This document shows, piece by piece, positions 26,068 to 36,917 of a DNA stretch of 55,128 nucleotides (position 1 is the first letter of the stretch; every line of letters starts with the position of its first letter). The translations under genes and the position numbers were made by a program. This DNA is from an uncultured Pelagibacteraceae bacterium (GTDB taxonomy: Bacteria; Pseudomonadota; Alphaproteobacteria; Pelagibacterales; Pelagibacteraceae), in contig CACKDD010000006.1 of the NCBI GenBank assembly GCA_902598825.1, forward strand, positions 1 to 55,128, given 5' to 3'. Under the pieces are notes generated by a model. It worked only from the letters and a program-made list of their open reading frames with translations. It did not search any database and was not told where the DNA came from.

Positions 26068-27108
26068 ATGTTTAAATACTTAAAACAATTAACTTCTTTA
26101 GTTGCTATGGTAGCTGTGTTGTTCACTTTTACAACAGAGTCTATGGCTGCTAAAAAATCTAAAACACTTAAAAACACTCAAAAAAAGGGTTTTGTAAGAT
26201 GTGGAGTATCTCAAGGTCTTCCAGGATTTTCTAATGCTGATGCAGCAGGAAATTGGACTGGTGTTGATGTTGATGTATGTAGAGCAGTAGCTGCTGCAGT
26301 TCTAGGTGATGCAAACAAAGTTAAGTTTACACCACTAAGTGCTAAAGAAAGGTTTACAGCTTTAACTTCTGGTGAGATTGATATCTTATCAAGAAACACA
26401 ACTTGGACTCTTTCGAGAGATGCTGATATCGGACTTACTTTTGTAGGTGTGAACTTTTATGATGGACAAGGTTTCATGGTAAGAAAAAGTTCAGGTATTA
26501 CTTCAACTAGTCAATTTAAAAATGGTATCTCAGCTTGTACGAACATTGGTACAACAACTGAGTTAAATATGAGAGACTTCTTTAATTCTAGAGGAATTTC
26601 ATATGAACCAGTTGCTTTTGAAAAAGCTGACGAAGTTGTAGCTGCTTATGATGCAGGTAGATGTGATACTTACACTACTGATAAATCTGGTTTAGCTGCT
26701 CAAAGAACTAAAATGAAAAACCCTGATGAACACATTGTTCTACCAGAGACTATTTCTAAAGAACCTTTAGGACCAGTTGTTAGACAAGGTGACTCAGTAT
26801 GGGAAGATATCGTAAGATGGTCTTTGAACACTATGATCGAAGCAGAAGAATACGGTATTACTTCAGCTAATGCAGACATGATGAAAACTTCAGACAATCC
26901 ACAAATCAAAAGACTTGTTGGTGCTGAAGGTGAAATGGGTGCAGCATTCGGTTTAGATAACGAGTGGAACTTAAGAATTATCAAACAAGTTGGAAACTAT
27001 GGTGAAAGTTATAAAAGAAACATAGCTGACACTGGTATTTTACCAGACAGAGGTCCAAATGAGTTATGGACTAAAGGTGGTATTTTATACGTTCCACCAT
27101 CAAGATAA
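26068..27108 (+). CDS. aapJ: general L-amino acid ABC transporter, periplasmic binding protein AapJ
   Basis: This is a 346-residue family 3 solute-binding protein of the AapJ/YhdW type, which captures a broad range of L-amino acids in the periplasm. A signal peptide (about 1-28, basic start, hydrophobic core, cleavage near ESMA-A) precedes the mature protein. FVRCGVSQGLPGFSNAD, WTGVDVDVCRAVAAAV, FTALTSGEIDILSRNTTWT and the late KRLVGAEGEMG are characteristic of AapJ rather than other amino-acid binders. A GGAAGAA-type ribosome site precedes the ATG. A strong terminator follows, which should make binding protein more abundant than the permeases, as usual for such operons. Codons look optimised for high expression. 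Confidence 0.95.
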   Translation: MFKYLKQLTSLVAMVAVLFTFTTESMAAKKSKTLKNTQKKGFVRCGVSQGLPGFSNADAAGNWTGVDVDVCRAVAAAVLGDANKVKFTPLSAKERFTALTSGEIDILSRNTTWTLSRDADIGLTFVGVNFYDGQGFMVRKSSGITSTSQFKNGISACTNIGTTTELNMRDFFNSRGISYEPVAFEKADEVVAAYDAGRCDTYTTDKSGLAAQRTKMKNPDEHIVLPETISKEPLGPVVRQGDSVWEDIVRWSLNTMIEAEEYGITSANADMMKTSDNPQIKRLVGAEGEMGAAFGLDNEWNLRIIKQVGNYGESYKRNIADTGILPDRGPNELWTKGGILYVPPSR

Positions 27109-27127
27109 TTTAAGTCATAAATTAGTT

Positions 27128-27161
27128 AAAAAGGGCTAGATTTTTCTAGCCCTTTTTTTTT
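27128..27161 (+). terminator. rho-independent terminator after aapJ
   Basis: The inverted repeat GGGCTAGA-TTTT-TCTAGCCC, extended by A/T pairs on both sides, is followed by a T run. It lies 20 bases after the aapJ stop and 23 bases before aapQ, so it probably attenuates rather than fully stops the operon transcript. Confidence 0.93.
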
Positions 27162-27183
27162 AAACTCATATATTATCCTCACT

Positions 27184-28335
27184 GTGAATTTTAAACTTAA
27201 AGATATAGGTCCGCAATTAATGACAGTTGTAGCTGTTGTTCTAGTCTTTGGTTTTTTTACTTATAATGCTCAAGTCAATATGGAAAATAGAGGTATTGAT
27301 TTTGGTTATGGATTTTTATCACAAGAATCTTCATTTGATGTTCAATTTTCTTTAATAGAATATGATGGTTCACATTCATATTTTAGAGCTTATTTAGTTG
27401 GCCTCTTAAATACTATACTTGTTTCAGTTATAGGAATTTTTCTTGCTACAATACTTGGAGTATTAGTTGGTATTGCAAGATTATCTCCTAATTATTTAAT
27501 TAATAAATTTGCTGCCTTTTACGTAGAATTTTTTAGAAACATACCATTACTCTTGCAAATATTTTTTTGGTATTTCGCAGCTTTAAGAGCTTTGCCACTG
27601 CCACAAGATGCTGAAGCAATGTTTGGAATTTCATTTTTGACAATAAAAGGTCTATTTGTTCCAGCTTTTATTTGGGAAAACTTTAATATTTTCTTTTATT
27701 CAATAGTTGCAGCAATTGTTGCAATAATCGTTATTCGCGCTCATGCTAAAAAGGTACAAGAAACTCAAGGTAAACAAACACCAGTTTTATTAATATCAAT
27801 TGGTTTAATTTTTATCTTACCCCTTTTAAGTTTTTTAATTGGTGGTGTAAGATTATCATTCGAAGTTCCTGTTTTAAAACAATTAGCAACAACATCATTT
27901 ATTTATGAAGGTGGTGTAAGCTTACCACCAGAATTAATTGCCTTAGCATTATCTTTATCTTTATATACTGCAACTTTTATAGCTGAATGTGTAAGAGCTG
28001 GAATTCAAGGTGTTGGTAAAGGTCAAAAAGAAGCTGCAGCATCTATTGGTCTTACTCAAAATCAAGTGCTTAAACTGGTAGTAATGCCCCAAGCTTTAAG
28101 AATAATAATTCCACCTACTACAAACCAATACCTTAATCTTACAAAAAATTCCTCATTAGCAGCTGCTATTGCATACCCTGATTTAGTATTAGTTTTTGCT
28201 GGAACAGCTTTAATGCAGACTGGTAAGGCAATTGAAATAGTATCTATTACAATGTTTACTTACTTATCATTAAGTATTTCAATTTCATTATTTATGAATT
28301 GGTACAATAATAAAATAGCAATAACAGAAAAATAA
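27184..28335 (+). CDS. aapQ: general L-amino acid ABC transporter permease AapQ
   Basis: This 383-residue inner-membrane permease is the first of two AapQ/AapM-type subunits. It has an N-terminal membrane segment (about 10-27), a periplasmic stretch, then the HisM-type permease domain with FFRNIPLLLQIFFWY and the EAA-loop AGIQGVGKGQKEAAASIGLTQ, which contacts the ATPase. The start is GTG at 27184; no upstream ATG fits in the gap after the terminator. The stop overlaps aapM by one base. Confidence 0.93.
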   Translation: MNFKLKDIGPQLMTVVAVVLVFGFFTYNAQVNMENRGIDFGYGFLSQESSFDVQFSLIEYDGSHSYFRAYLVGLLNTILVSVIGIFLATILGVLVGIARLSPNYLINKFAAFYVEFFRNIPLLLQIFFWYFAALRALPLPQDAEAMFGISFLTIKGLFVPAFIWENFNIFFYSIVAAIVAIIVIRAHAKKVQETQGKQTPVLLISIGLIFILPLLSFLIGGVRLSFEVPVLKQLATTSFIYEGGVSLPPELIALALSLSLYTATFIAECVRAGIQGVGKGQKEAAASIGLTQNQVLKLVVMPQALRIIIPPTTNQYLNLTKNSSLAAAIAYPDLVLVFAGTALMQTGKAIEIVSITMFTYLSLSISISLFMNWYNNKIAITEK

Positions 28336-29777
28336 TGTCTAAAATTAATTTTTTAAAACCAGATAAATCTAATCTTTATACTTTTTTATATTTAGGTTCT
28401 TTTTTGTTTTTTGTTAGTGTCTTGGATGTTCTTTTAAACTCTTTTTTTAGTTTAAATTTAACAGGTTTTTTACCTGGTTTTCTAAGTTTTTTATTGCCGT
28501 TAATTCTTGGTTTTATTGGTCTTTATTTTATAAGAATTGAATTAAGCGGTATTAAGCAATTAGATCTATTAAATAAGCATATTAACACTAATAATTTTAA
28601 TGCTGTTTTATCTTTATTAATCATATTCATAATTCTTAAATCAATTCCACCTATATTAAGTTGGTTTGTTATAGATGCTAGTTTTGCTGGTGATTCAAAA
28701 GATGTTTGTACCGGTACAGGTGCTTGTTGGACTTATATAAAAGTTTGGATGAGAAGATTCATGTATGGAATGTATCCAAATGGAGAACAATGGAGAATAA
28801 ATTTATCTTTTATAGCTTTAGCCTCACTTGGTTCAGTTGGTTATTTTGCAACTGATAGATTTAAAAAATATTTAACTCTTTATTACGTTGTAATTTATCC
28901 TTTTATTGCATTCTTATTTATATTTTTCTTTATCTCAGGTGGCCCAGTATTTTTTGATTTTTCATATGGAATAATTGCTGCAATTCTATCTATTATTATT
29001 GGTTTCTTTATCCCTAGTAAATTTAAGTTTTATTACTTCTTAATAGTTCCTTTTGCTCTTTACGTGTTATTAAAATATTTTATTTTTTACGAGGAATTAA
29101 TCGAATTAGGAAAATTAGATGGTTTAAACTGGGTTGAAACCGGAGCTTGGGGTGGTTTATCATTAACTTTTATAATTTCTTTCTTCTGTTTAATTTTTTG
29201 CTTCCCGATAGGTATGGCTTTTGCACTTGGAAGAAGATCTGGATTTCCTTTAATAAGATATATATCCATAGGTTTTATTGAATTTTGGAGAGGTGTTCCT
29301 TTAATCACAGTTTTATTCATGTCAGCTGTAATGTTTCCAATGTTTTTACCAGCAGACTTTTTTATTGATAAATTAGTGAGATGTATAATTGCTATTTCAT
29401 TATTTGAAGCAGCTTATGTCGCTGAAGTTATAAGAGGAGGCTTGCAAGCTCTTCCTAGAGGACAATATGAAGCTGCAAAGTCATTAGGAATGGGATATTG
29501 GAGAATGCACATATTTGTAATTTTACCTCAAGCTTTAAAACTCGTAATTCCAGGAATAGCCAATACATTTTTAGCTTTAGTTAAAGATACACCACTAATT
29601 TTTGTTGTTGGACTTTTAGAAATAGTGGGAATGTTAAATTTAGCTAAAACCAATCCAGAATGGTTAGGTTTCGCAATGGAAGGCTATGTATTTGCAGCAA
29701 TAATTTTCTGGATTATTTGTTATGCAATGAGTAAATATAGCTATAATTTAGAACAAAAATATAAAACAGATCGTTAA
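28335..29777 (+). CDS. aapM: general L-amino acid ABC transporter permease AapM
   Basis: This 480-residue permease pairs with AapQ. Four or more membrane segments fill the N-terminal third, followed by a Cys-containing periplasmic loop (CTGTGACWTYIKVWM) typical of AapM. The C-terminal permease domain has FWRGVPLITVLFM and the EAA loop GGLQALPRGQYEAAKSLGM. It is longer than AapQ, as in characterised Aap systems. The ATPase gene follows six bases later. Confidence 0.93.
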   Translation: MSKINFLKPDKSNLYTFLYLGSFLFFVSVLDVLLNSFFSLNLTGFLPGFLSFLLPLILGFIGLYFIRIELSGIKQLDLLNKHINTNNFNAVLSLLIIFIILKSIPPILSWFVIDASFAGDSKDVCTGTGACWTYIKVWMRRFMYGMYPNGEQWRINLSFIALASLGSVGYFATDRFKKYLTLYYVVIYPFIAFLFIFFFISGGPVFFDFSYGIIAAILSIIIGFFIPSKFKFYYFLIVPFALYVLLKYFIFYEELIELGKLDGLNWVETGAWGGLSLTFIISFFCLIFCFPIGMAFALGRRSGFPLIRYISIGFIEFWRGVPLITVLFMSAVMFPMFLPADFFIDKLVRCIIAISLFEAAYVAEVIRGGLQALPRGQYEAAKSLGMGYWRMHIFVILPQALKLVIPGIANTFLALVKDTPLIFVVGLLEIVGMLNLAKTNPEWLGFAMEGYVFAAIIFWIICYAMSKYSYNLEQKYKTDR

Positions 29778-29783
29778 AAAAAT

Positions 29784-30518
29784 ATGTCAGATAATATAAT
29801 CCAAATAAATAATATGAATAAATGGTTTGGAGATTTCCAAGTATTAAAAGGGATTAATTTAGAAGTAAAACCAAAACAAAAAATTGTTGTTTGTGGTCCT
29901 TCAGGTTCGGGCAAGTCTACATTAATTAGATGTATAAATAGATTAGAAGAGCATCAAGAAGGCGATATCATAGTTGATGGAACTGAATTGACAGAAGATA
30001 CAAAAAATATAGAACAAATAAGAGCAGAAGTTGGAATGGTGTTTCAACAATTTAATTTATTTCCACATTTATCAATTCTTGATAATTGCACATTAGCTCC
30101 AATTTGGGTTAAAAAAATGCCAAAGAAAGATGCAGAGGAATTAGCTCTAAAACACTTAGAAAGAGTACAAATATTAGATCAAGCTCAAAAATATCCAGGA
30201 CAATTATCTGGTGGGCAACAACAAAGAGTAGCTATAGCAAGAGCTTTATGTATGGAGCCAAAAATAATGCTTTTTGATGAACCAACATCAGCATTAGATC
30301 CTGAAATGATTAAAGAAGTGCTAGATGTAATGGTTAATTTAGCGAAACAAGGAATGACTATGATAGTTGTTACTCATGAAATGGGTTTTGCTAAAGAAGT
30401 TGCTGACCAAATGATATTCATGGATGAAGGAATGATAGTAGAAAAGGCAGATACCAAGGAATTTTTTGCTAATCCAAAGAGTGATAGAACCAAACTTTTT
30501 CTCAGCCAGATACTATAG
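29784..30518 (+). CDS. aapP: general L-amino acid ABC transporter ATP-binding protein AapP
   Basis: The 244-residue ATPase powers AapQM. Walker A is GPSGSGKST (about 38-46), the signature is LSGGQQQR, Walker B is [13 protein letters not shown], and the H-loop is VTHEMG. It closely fits the GlnQ/AapP family of polar amino-acid transporters. It completes aapJ-Q-M-P. No clear rho-independent terminator follows; the 165-base gap to the next gene has a TTGACA hexamer (30568-30573) but no well-placed -10 for it. Confidence 0.95.
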   Translation: MSDNIIQINNMNKWFGDFQVLKGINLEVKPKQKIVVCGPSGSGKSTLIRCINRLEEHQEGDIIVDGTELTEDTKNIEQIRAEVGMVFQQFNLFPHLSILDNCTLAPIWVKKMPKKDAEELALKHLERVQILDQAQKYPGQLSGGQQQRVAIARALCMEPKIMLFDEPTSALDPEMIKEVLDVMVNLAKQGMTMIVVTHEMGFAKEVADQMIFMDEGMIVEKADTKEFFANPKSDRTKLFLSQIL

Positions 30519-30683
30519 TCAATAGTAATTACAAGGAATATTTCTCAAATAAGGCCTTAAGTATTACTTGACATATTTCCTGTATAGCCAGTTTTTCCTT
30601 AAAAAATAAAAAAAAATATAGTTGCAGGAGGTATTAAAAACTAGTTGAATAAGTTTTTAAAAATAAAATTAAGAGGGGTCTTA

Positions 30684-31055
30684 ATGGAAGATAATTTCAA
30701 CAAGCATCTAGGCAATAAGCTTAAGCTTAGAAGATTGGCTTTAGGTTTAACTCAAACTAAAGTAGCAAAAGCAATTCACGTAACATTTCAACAAATTCAG
30801 AAGTATGAAAAAGGCACAAATGGAGTTAGCTCTATTAGATTACTTCAACTTTCAAACTATTTGAAAGTTCCGATCAATTACTTTTTTGAAGATTTTTCAG
30901 AATACTTAATAAACTTAGAAAAATCTCAAGAGGGCCATATGAATGTAAATTATAACTTTTTAGTTAAATTATATTCAGAGTTAAATGCAGACCAAAAATT
31001 AAAATTTAATAAATCTTTACAAGTATCAAGTAATAATATTTCTAAAGTCGGATAA
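30684..31055 (+). CDS. PraR/PhrR-like XRE-family transcriptional regulator
   Basis: A 123-residue DNA-binding protein with a lambda-repressor-type HTH (about residues 8-62): GNKLKLRRLALGLTQTKVAKA then VTFQQIQKYEKGTNGVSSIRL and VPINYFFED. This closely resembles rhizobial PraR/PhrR, which are small alphaproteobacterial regulators. The ATG at 30684 has a GAGGGG ribosome site five bases upstream and places the HTH near the N-terminus as in relatives. A longer TTG start at 30645 is possible, 13 bases after a perfect AGGAGG (30626-30631). The gene lies after aapP, but regulation of the transporter is only a guess. Confidence 0.85.
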   Translation: MEDNFNKHLGNKLKLRRLALGLTQTKVAKAIHVTFQQIQKYEKGTNGVSSIRLLQLSNYLKVPINYFFEDFSEYLINLEKSQEGHMNVNYNFLVKLYSELNADQKLKFNKSLQVSSNNISKVG

Positions 31056-31060
31056 TTTTT

Positions 31061-31136
31061 TGGCTCCTCGGGCAGGACTCGAACCTGCGACCAATTGATT
31101 AACAGTCAACTGCTCTACCAACTGAGCTACCGAGGA
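31061..31136 (-). tRNA. tRNA-Asn (anticodon GTT)
   Basis: Read on the minus strand: acceptor TCCTCGG pairs with CCGAGGA, D-arm TAGCTCAGTTGGTAGAGCA, anticodon stem GTTGA/TCAAT around CTGTTAA (anticodon GTT), T-arm GCAGG-TTCGAGT-CCTGC, then G and encoded CCA. The 76-base cloverleaf is complete. Confidence 0.97.
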
Positions 31137-31187
31137 ATATTAAAAATCTCAACTTACTTTCTTTTAAGACTAAAACAAGAATTTTTT

Positions 31188-31261
31188 TGGAGGCAACGCC
31201 CGGAATCGAACCGGGATACAAGGATTTGCAATCCTCTGCGTAACCATTCCGCCACGTTGCC
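31188..31261 (-). tRNA. tRNA-Cys (anticodon GCA)
   Basis: Read on the minus strand: acceptor GGCAACG pairs with CGTTGCC, D-arm TGGCGGAATGGTTACGCA, anticodon stem GAGGA/TCCTT around TTGCAAA (anticodon GCA), T-arm CCCGG-TTCGATT-CCGGG, discriminator T and encoded CCA. It lies 51 bases upstream of tRNA-Asn in the reading direction, so the two may be cotranscribed. Confidence 0.97.
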
Positions 31262-31381
31262 GGATGTTTTAGTAGATAGCTACAAGGAGTTTTATATAAA
31301 ATATTTGTAATTAGTCTATTAAATAACGATCTAATTTGATTATTGTTAATTTAGATTAATAAATTATAAACTACTTAATCC

Positions 31382-34009
31382 ATGAATAGTGATAAATATA
31401 TACATTCTGAAGTAGAAGATAATATTTATTTATATTGGGAAAAAAACGAATTATTTAAACCCAAGAAAAATTCAAAAAAATACTCAATTGTTATTCCACC
31501 ACCTAATGTAACTGGAAGTTTACATATGGGGCATGCTTTAAATAATTCCATTCAAGATCTTTTAGTTCGTTATTATCGAATGAATAATTATGAAACTTTG
31601 TGGCAACCAGGAACAGATCATGCAGGAATAGCCACACAAGCTCTTGTTGAAAAAAAACTTGAAAAAGAGAATTTAAATAAAAATGATTTGGGTAGGGAAA
31701 AATTTATTGAAAAAGTGTGGGAATGGAAAAATCAATATGGGGACATTATTATTAATCAGCTTAAAAAACTTGGGTGCTCATGTGATTGGTCTAGAAACGC
31801 TTTTACAATGGATGAAAACCTATCAAAATCAGTAGTAAAAGTTTTTGTTGAACTACATAAAAAAAAATTAATTTATAAAGCAGAAAAATTGGTCAATTGG
31901 GACACAGTTTTAAAAACAGCAATATCCGATCTAGAGGTTGATCAAAGGGAAATGAACTCAAAGATCTACTATATTAGATACCCAATAGATAATTCATCTG
32001 ATTTTATAACTATTGCAACTACAAGACCTGAAACAATGCTTGGTGATACAGCTATTGCTGTTAATCCAAAAGATAAAAGATTTAAAAAATATGTGGGCAA
32101 AACTGTCACTATCCCTATTGTAGGTAGAAAAATAAAAATTATAAAAGATAATTACGCAGATCCAGAGCAAGGAACTGGTGCATTAAAGATTACCCCAGCT
32201 CATGACTTTAACGATTATGATGTTGGACAAAGAAATAAGCTTGAAATTATTAATGTGTTTACCGAAGAAGGTAAAATTAATAATAATGCACCTAGTGATT
32301 ATGTTGGATTAGATAGATTTGAAGCACGTAAAAAAATTTTAAATGAGTTAAAAGAAAAAGATTTTTTTGTTAAAGAAGAAAATATCAAAAATAAAGTACC
32401 ATATGGAGATAGATCAAATTCAGTTATTGAACCTTTTTTAACAGAGCAATGGTTTGTAAATGCAAAAAAATTATCTGTTAAAGCTAAGCAAATAGTTAAA
32501 TCAAAAAAAACAAATTTCTTTCCAGAAAATTGGTCAAAGACTTATTTTCAATGGATGAATAATATTGAGCCTTGGTGTATTTCTAGACAACTTTGGTGGG
32601 GCCATCAAATACCAGCTTGGTATGGTCCTGATAAAAAAATCTTTGTTGCAACTAATGAAACTGATGCAAAGAAACAAGCTAAAAAGTTTTATAAAAAAGA
32701 TGTAATAATTACCAGAGATCCTGATGTTTTAGATACATGGTTTTCATCTGGTTTATGGCCTTTTGCAACATTAGGTTGGCCTGATAATAAAGATTTTGTT
32801 AAGAAATTTTATCCAACAACAGTTTTAGTTACCGGTTTTGATATTATCTTTTTTTGGGTTGCTAGAATGATGATGTTTGGAATGGAATTTTTAAACAAAG
32901 AACCATTTAAAGATATTTATGTTCATGCTTTAGTTAGAGACGAAAAAGGTCAAAAAATGTCTAAGTCAAAAGGAAATGTAATTGATCCATTAGATTTAAT
33001 TGAAAAGTATAGTGCAGATGCTTTAAGATTTACTCTTCTTTCAATGGCCTCACCTGGAACAGATGTTAAACTTTCTGAAGACAGAGTTAAAGGGTATAGG
33101 AATTTTTTAAATAAATTATGGAATGCTAATAATTTTTTAATTACTAATAAATGTGATTTTAACAAAACTGATAAAGTCCCCAAAACTACTTTAAATATAA
33201 ATAAGTGGATTTATTCAGAATTAATTCAAACCAAAGATAAAATTGAGAAAAATCTTAAAGATTATCGGTTTGATGAAGCAGCTAAAAATGCCTACCAGTT
33301 TGCTTGGCACTCTTATTGCGACTGGTACATTGAACTTTCAAAAACTATTCTTTTTTCAGATGATGAAAAATCTAAAAAAGAGGTAAAAGAAGTATCAGCA
33401 TATATATTTAAACAAATACTTGTTATTCTTCATCCATTTATTCCATTTGTTACTGAGAAAATCTGGTTAAAAAATAAATTTGATAAATCAGATAAGAATT
33501 TCTTAATGTACGCAAATTGGCCATCAGGCAAAGCTAAGAAAGATCAATCTATGAAAGATGTAGAGAGTATCATCAATGTTATTTCTGAACTTAGATCCTT
33601 TAAAAATGAATTAAATGTAAGCCCAGGATCATTTATTGATATTTCAATTAATAAAATTGCTAAAAAGAACAAATTATTAATGAATAACAATGAAATCATT
33701 CTTAAAAGGCTTGGTCGTATCAATAATTTCTTTGAAAAAGATCAAGAAAAACCATCAGCTACATTGGTCATATCAGGTGACATATTTAAGATATATTTTG
33801 ATGAAAATGTAGATTTAAATCTAATAAAAGAAAATTTAGTTAAAAGACAGAATAAATATCAAGAAGAAATGGACAAAATATCTCAACGATTATCTAACAA
33901 AGGGTTTACTGATAGAGCTCCAAAAAATATTGTTGAACAAGAAAAAACTAACTATAGTAATTTAAAAAATGATATCAAAAAAATATCATTAACAATTGAA
34001 AGTTTATAA
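31382..34009 (+). CDS. valS: valyl-tRNA synthetase
   Basis: This class I synthetase charges tRNA-Val. The 875-residue protein has [12 protein letters not shown] (HMGH at 48-51), an editing (CP1) domain with [17 protein letters not shown], the catalytic [12 protein letters not shown] and [10 protein letters not shown] segments, and [10 protein letters not shown] near residue 525. An anticodon-binding helical domain and a C-terminal coiled coil with the KLSN-type end complete it. The C-terminal tail contains [12 protein letters not shown], typical of ValS. The stop overlaps the ilvD start by one base. Confidence 0.96.
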   Translation: MNSDKYIHSEVEDNIYLYWEKNELFKPKKNSKKYSIVIPPPNVTGSLHMGHALNNSIQDLLVRYYRMNNYETLWQPGTDHAGIATQALVEKKLEKENLNKNDLGREKFIEKVWEWKNQYGDIIINQLKKLGCSCDWSRNAFTMDENLSKSVVKVFVELHKKKLIYKAEKLVNWDTVLKTAISDLEVDQREMNSKIYYIRYPIDNSSDFITIATTRPETMLGDTAIAVNPKDKRFKKYVGKTVTIPIVGRKIKIIKDNYADPEQGTGALKITPAHDFNDYDVGQRNKLEIINVFTEEGKINNNAPSDYVGLDRFEARKKILNELKEKDFFVKEENIKNKVPYGDRSNSVIEPFLTEQWFVNAKKLSVKAKQIVKSKKTNFFPENWSKTYFQWMNNIEPWCISRQLWWGHQIPAWYGPDKKIFVATNETDAKKQAKKFYKKDVIITRDPDVLDTWFSSGLWPFATLGWPDNKDFVKKFYPTTVLVTGFDIIFFWVARMMMFGMEFLNKEPFKDIYVHALVRDEKGQKMSKSKGNVIDPLDLIEKYSADALRFTLLSMASPGTDVKLSEDRVKGYRNFLNKLWNANNFLITNKCDFNKTDKVPKTTLNINKWIYSELIQTKDKIEKNLKDYRFDEAAKNAYQFAWHSYCDWYIELSKTILFSDDEKSKKEVKEVSAYIFKQILVILHPFIPFVTEKIWLKNKFDKSDKNFLMYANWPSGKAKKDQSMKDVESIINVISELRSFKNELNVSPGSFIDISINKIAKKNKLLMNNNEIILKRLGRINNFFEKDQEKPSATLVISGDIFKIYFDENVDLNLIKENLVKRQNKYQEEMDKISQRLSNKGFTDRAPKNIVEQEKTNYSNLKNDIKKISLTIESL

Positions 34010-35727
34010 TGCGGAAGTTTAATAAGAAGAAATTACCCAGCAGACATACATCTTTAGGTGCAGATAGAGCTCCACATAGATCATTTTACTATGCAATGGG
34101 AGAAACTGAAAAAGATGTTTCTAAACCCTTTATCGGTGTTGTATCAACGTGGAATGAGGCAGCTCCTTGTAACATTGCCTTAATGAGACAAGCTCAATCA
34201 GTCAAGAAGGGTGTTAGAGCTTCTGGTGGAACACCTAGAGAATTTTGTACAATTACTGTTACTGACGGTATAGCAATGGGCCATGAAGGAATGAAATCCT
34301 CATTGATTTCAAGGGAAGTGATAGCAGATAGTGCTGAACTTACTGTTAGAGGTCATTGTTATGATGCATTAGTGGGTATCGCAGGTTGTGATAAATCTTT
34401 ACCAGGTTTGATGATGTCTATGGTTCGATTAAACGTTCCAAGTGTTTTTATTTATGGCGGATCAATACTTCCAGGAAAATATAAAGGTAAAGATGTAACT
34501 GTTGTTGATGTTTTTGAAGCAGTTGGAAAACATTCATCAGGTCAAATGTCAGCAAAAGAATTGAGAAAATTAGAATTAGTTGCTTGTCCTACTGCTGGAG
34601 CATGTGGTGGTCAATTTACTGCAAACACGATGGCATGTGTATCAGAAGCAATTGGTTTAGCATTACCTTATTCAGCTGGGACTCCTGCTCCTTATGAAGA
34701 AAGAGATAAATATGCAAAAGATAGTGGTAAAATGGTAATGGAATTACTAGCAAAAAAAATTAAACCAAGAGATATCGTTACAAGAAAAGCATTAGAAAAT
34801 GCTGCAACAATAGTTGCTGCAACAGGGGGTTCAACTAATGCAGCATTACACTTACCAGCAATTGCAAATGAAGCAGGGATTAAATTTGATTTAATGGATG
34901 TTGCAAAAATATTTAAAAGAACTCCTTATCTTGCAGATTTAAAACCGGGTGGAAAATACGTTGCAAAAGATATGTGGTTGGCAGGTGGAGTGCCTATGCT
35001 TTTAAAAACTCTTTATGATGGTGGTTATATTCATGGAGATTGCATGACAGTTACAGGTAAAACAATGAAAGAAAATTTAAAAAAAATTAAGTTTAACCCA
35101 AAACAAAAAGTTTTAAGAGCTTACAACAGACCTTTATCACCAGATGGTGGTGTAGTAGGTTTAAAAGGTAATTTAGCTCCAGAGGGTGGAATAGTTAAAA
35201 TTGCAGGACTTAAAAAATTACAATTTACTGGAAGAGCAAGATGTTTTGATAACGAAGAAAGCGCAATGAAAGCAGTTCAAAGTAGAAAATATAAAGATGG
35301 GGATGTAATCATTATTAGATACGAAGGCCCGGTAGGTGGACCAGGTATGAGAGAAATGCTTTCAACAACTGGTGCTATTTACGGTCAAGGTAAAGGAGAA
35401 AAAGTTGCTTTAATAACTGACGGAAGATTTTCAGGAGCAACGAGAGGCTTTTGTGTTGGTCACGTGGGTCCAGAGGCTGCTTTAGGTGGACCAATCGCTT
35501 TATTACGTAATGGAGATATGATTGATATCGATGCTAAAAAGGGAACTATTAATGTTCGATTAACTAGGGCTCAATTAGCTTCAAGAAAAAGAAAATGGAA
35601 GGCTAGAAAATCTGATTTTGGATCAGGCACACTTTGGAAATACGCTCAGACAGTTGGACCTGCTTATTTAGGAGCACCAACGCATCCAGGTAAGAAAAAA
35701 GAAGTTAAGGATTACTCAAAAATTTAA
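34009..35727 (+). CDS. ilvD: dihydroxy-acid dehydratase
   Basis: IlvD dehydrates dihydroxy acids in isoleucine and valine synthesis; its product pathway ends in valine, the substrate of the adjacent valS. The 572-residue protein has iron-sulfur Cys ligands in [15 protein letters not shown] and [14 protein letters not shown], together with the conserved GGSTNAALH, the [10 protein letters not shown] region, [15 protein letters not shown], and [16 protein letters not shown] near the end. Length is normal. It overlaps valS and manC by one base each, making a three-gene chain. Confidence 0.96.
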   Translation: MRKFNKKKLPSRHTSLGADRAPHRSFYYAMGETEKDVSKPFIGVVSTWNEAAPCNIALMRQAQSVKKGVRASGGTPREFCTITVTDGIAMGHEGMKSSLISREVIADSAELTVRGHCYDALVGIAGCDKSLPGLMMSMVRLNVPSVFIYGGSILPGKYKGKDVTVVDVFEAVGKHSSGQMSAKELRKLELVACPTAGACGGQFTANTMACVSEAIGLALPYSAGTPAPYEERDKYAKDSGKMVMELLAKKIKPRDIVTRKALENAATIVAATGGSTNAALHLPAIANEAGIKFDLMDVAKIFKRTPYLADLKPGGKYVAKDMWLAGGVPMLLKTLYDGGYIHGDCMTVTGKTMKENLKKIKFNPKQKVLRAYNRPLSPDGGVVGLKGNLAPEGGIVKIAGLKKLQFTGRARCFDNEESAMKAVQSRKYKDGDVIIIRYEGPVGGPGMREMLSTTGAIYGQGKGEKVALITDGRFSGATRGFCVGHVGPEAALGGPIALLRNGDMIDIDAKKGTINVRLTRAQLASRKRKWKARKSDFGSGTLWKYAQTVGPAYLGAPTHPGKKKEVKDYSKI

Positions 35728-36917
35728 TGAAAATTCGCCCAGTGATTTTATGTGGTGGCGCAGGTACAAGACTTTGGCCAAAAGCCAAAAAACATCAAGC
35801 TAAACAGTTTATCGATTTTGGTAATTGGACTTTATTAGGTAAAACACTAGAGAGAGTTAAAGCATCTATATTTGATGCACCAATCATAAGCACTAATGCA
35901 AAATATTTAAGACAAGTAAAACAACATCTAAAGAAACATAAAATAAGAAAATTTAAGATAGTTTTAGAACCAGCTAAAAGAAACACGGCACCAGCCATTT
36001 TAAGTACGGCATTAATAAAAGATATACCCAACGAACAACCTTTAATTTTCTTAGCTGCTGATCATTTGATAGAAAAAGTTGGTTTATTCAATAAAGCTAT
36101 CAAAAAAAATCAAAAGAAACTCACTCATAATAATATCTTTATATTTGGGATTAAACCCACAATGCCTTCTAGTGAATTTGGATATTTTTTAACAAGAAAT
36201 AACAAAGTAACTAGATTTGTAGAAAAGCCAAAAGAGGCTAGAGCTAAACAAATAATTAGTAAAAAAGGTTATTGGAATTCTGGTATGTTTTATTTGAGAA
36301 AAGACTCTATCATTAATAATTTCAAGAAATACCAGCCAAATATTTATCGAAACTGTAACAAAGCTGTAACAAAAGCAAAATATAAAAGTAATGTGTATTA
36401 TTTAAACAAACAAGCATTTACCAAAGCAACAGCTAAGTCTTTTGACTATGCGATATTAGAAAAAACCAAAGATATAAATGCGATCAAATTAGATATTCCT
36501 TGGTCCGATTTAGGATCTTGGAAAGAAATTTGCAAAATGTATGGACGAAATAAAAGACATTATTTTAAAAAGAAGAATGTATTTCATAGACCTTGGGGTA
36601 GTTATGTAAATCTATTTAATGGCAAGGAATTCTTAATTAAAGAATTATATGTAAAACCAAAAGGTATTTTAAGTCTTCAAAAACATCATCATAGAGCAGA
36701 ACATTGGGTAGTTACTCATGGTAAACCTAAAATTACTTTAAATAAGAAATATTTTACAATGAAACCTGATGAAACTATTTTTATTCCATTAGGTGCAATC
36801 CATAGAATAGAAAATCCCTATAAAAAACCAGTAAAAATTATTGAAGCTCAAGTAGGATCAATTCTAAAAGAAACAGATATAGTTAGATATCAAGATGTTT
36901 ATGGCAGAGTAAAATAA
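35727..36917 (+). CDS. manC: mannose-1-phosphate guanylyltransferase / mannose-6-phosphate isomerase type protein
   Basis: The protein has an N-terminal GDP-mannose pyrophosphorylase domain with CGGAGTRLWPKAKKHQAKQF (residues 9-28), AADHLIE, FVEKPKEA, YWNSGMFYLR and IPWSDLGSWKEI. A C-terminal type II phosphomannose-isomerase cupin follows, with HRPWGSY, QKHHHRAEHWVVTHG metal ligands and PLGAIHRIEN. It makes GDP-mannose for surface glycans. At 396 residues it is shorter than the usual 460-480, mainly through a compact first domain. It ends directly against the convergent kinase gene, with no gap at 36917/36918. Confidence 0.88.
   Translation: MKIRPVILCGGAGTRLWPKAKKHQAKQFIDFGNWTLLGKTLERVKASIFDAPIISTNAKYLRQVKQHLKKHKIRKFKIVLEPAKRNTAPAILSTALIKDIPNEQPLIFLAADHLIEKVGLFNKAIKKNQKKLTHNNIFIFGIKPTMPSSEFGYFLTRNNKVTRFVEKPKEARAKQIISKKGYWNSGMFYLRKDSIINNFKKYQPNIYRNCNKAVTKAKYKSNVYYLNKQAFTKATAKSFDYAILEKTKDINAIKLDIPWSDLGSWKEICKMYGRNKRHYFKKKNVFHRPWGSYVNLFNGKEFLIKELYVKPKGILSLQKHHHRAEHWVVTHGKPKITLNKKYFTMKPDETIFIPLGAIHRIENPYKKPVKIIEAQVGSILKETDIVRYQDVYGRVK

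Noticed and set aside
26700..26984. 94-residue minus-strand frame inside aapJ
   Set aside because: Antisense shadow in a highly expressed, well-conserved gene.
30568..30588. TTGACA promoter before the XRE regulator
   Set aside because: The -35-like hexamer is good, but no -10-like hexamer lies 16-18 bases downstream; TATAGC is too close.
31095..31310. 71-residue plus-strand frame over the tRNA region
   Set aside because: It is the antisense translation of tRNA-Asn and tRNA-Cys; the stretch around RPESNRDTRICNPLRNHSATLP is a well-known artefact of reading across a tRNA gene.
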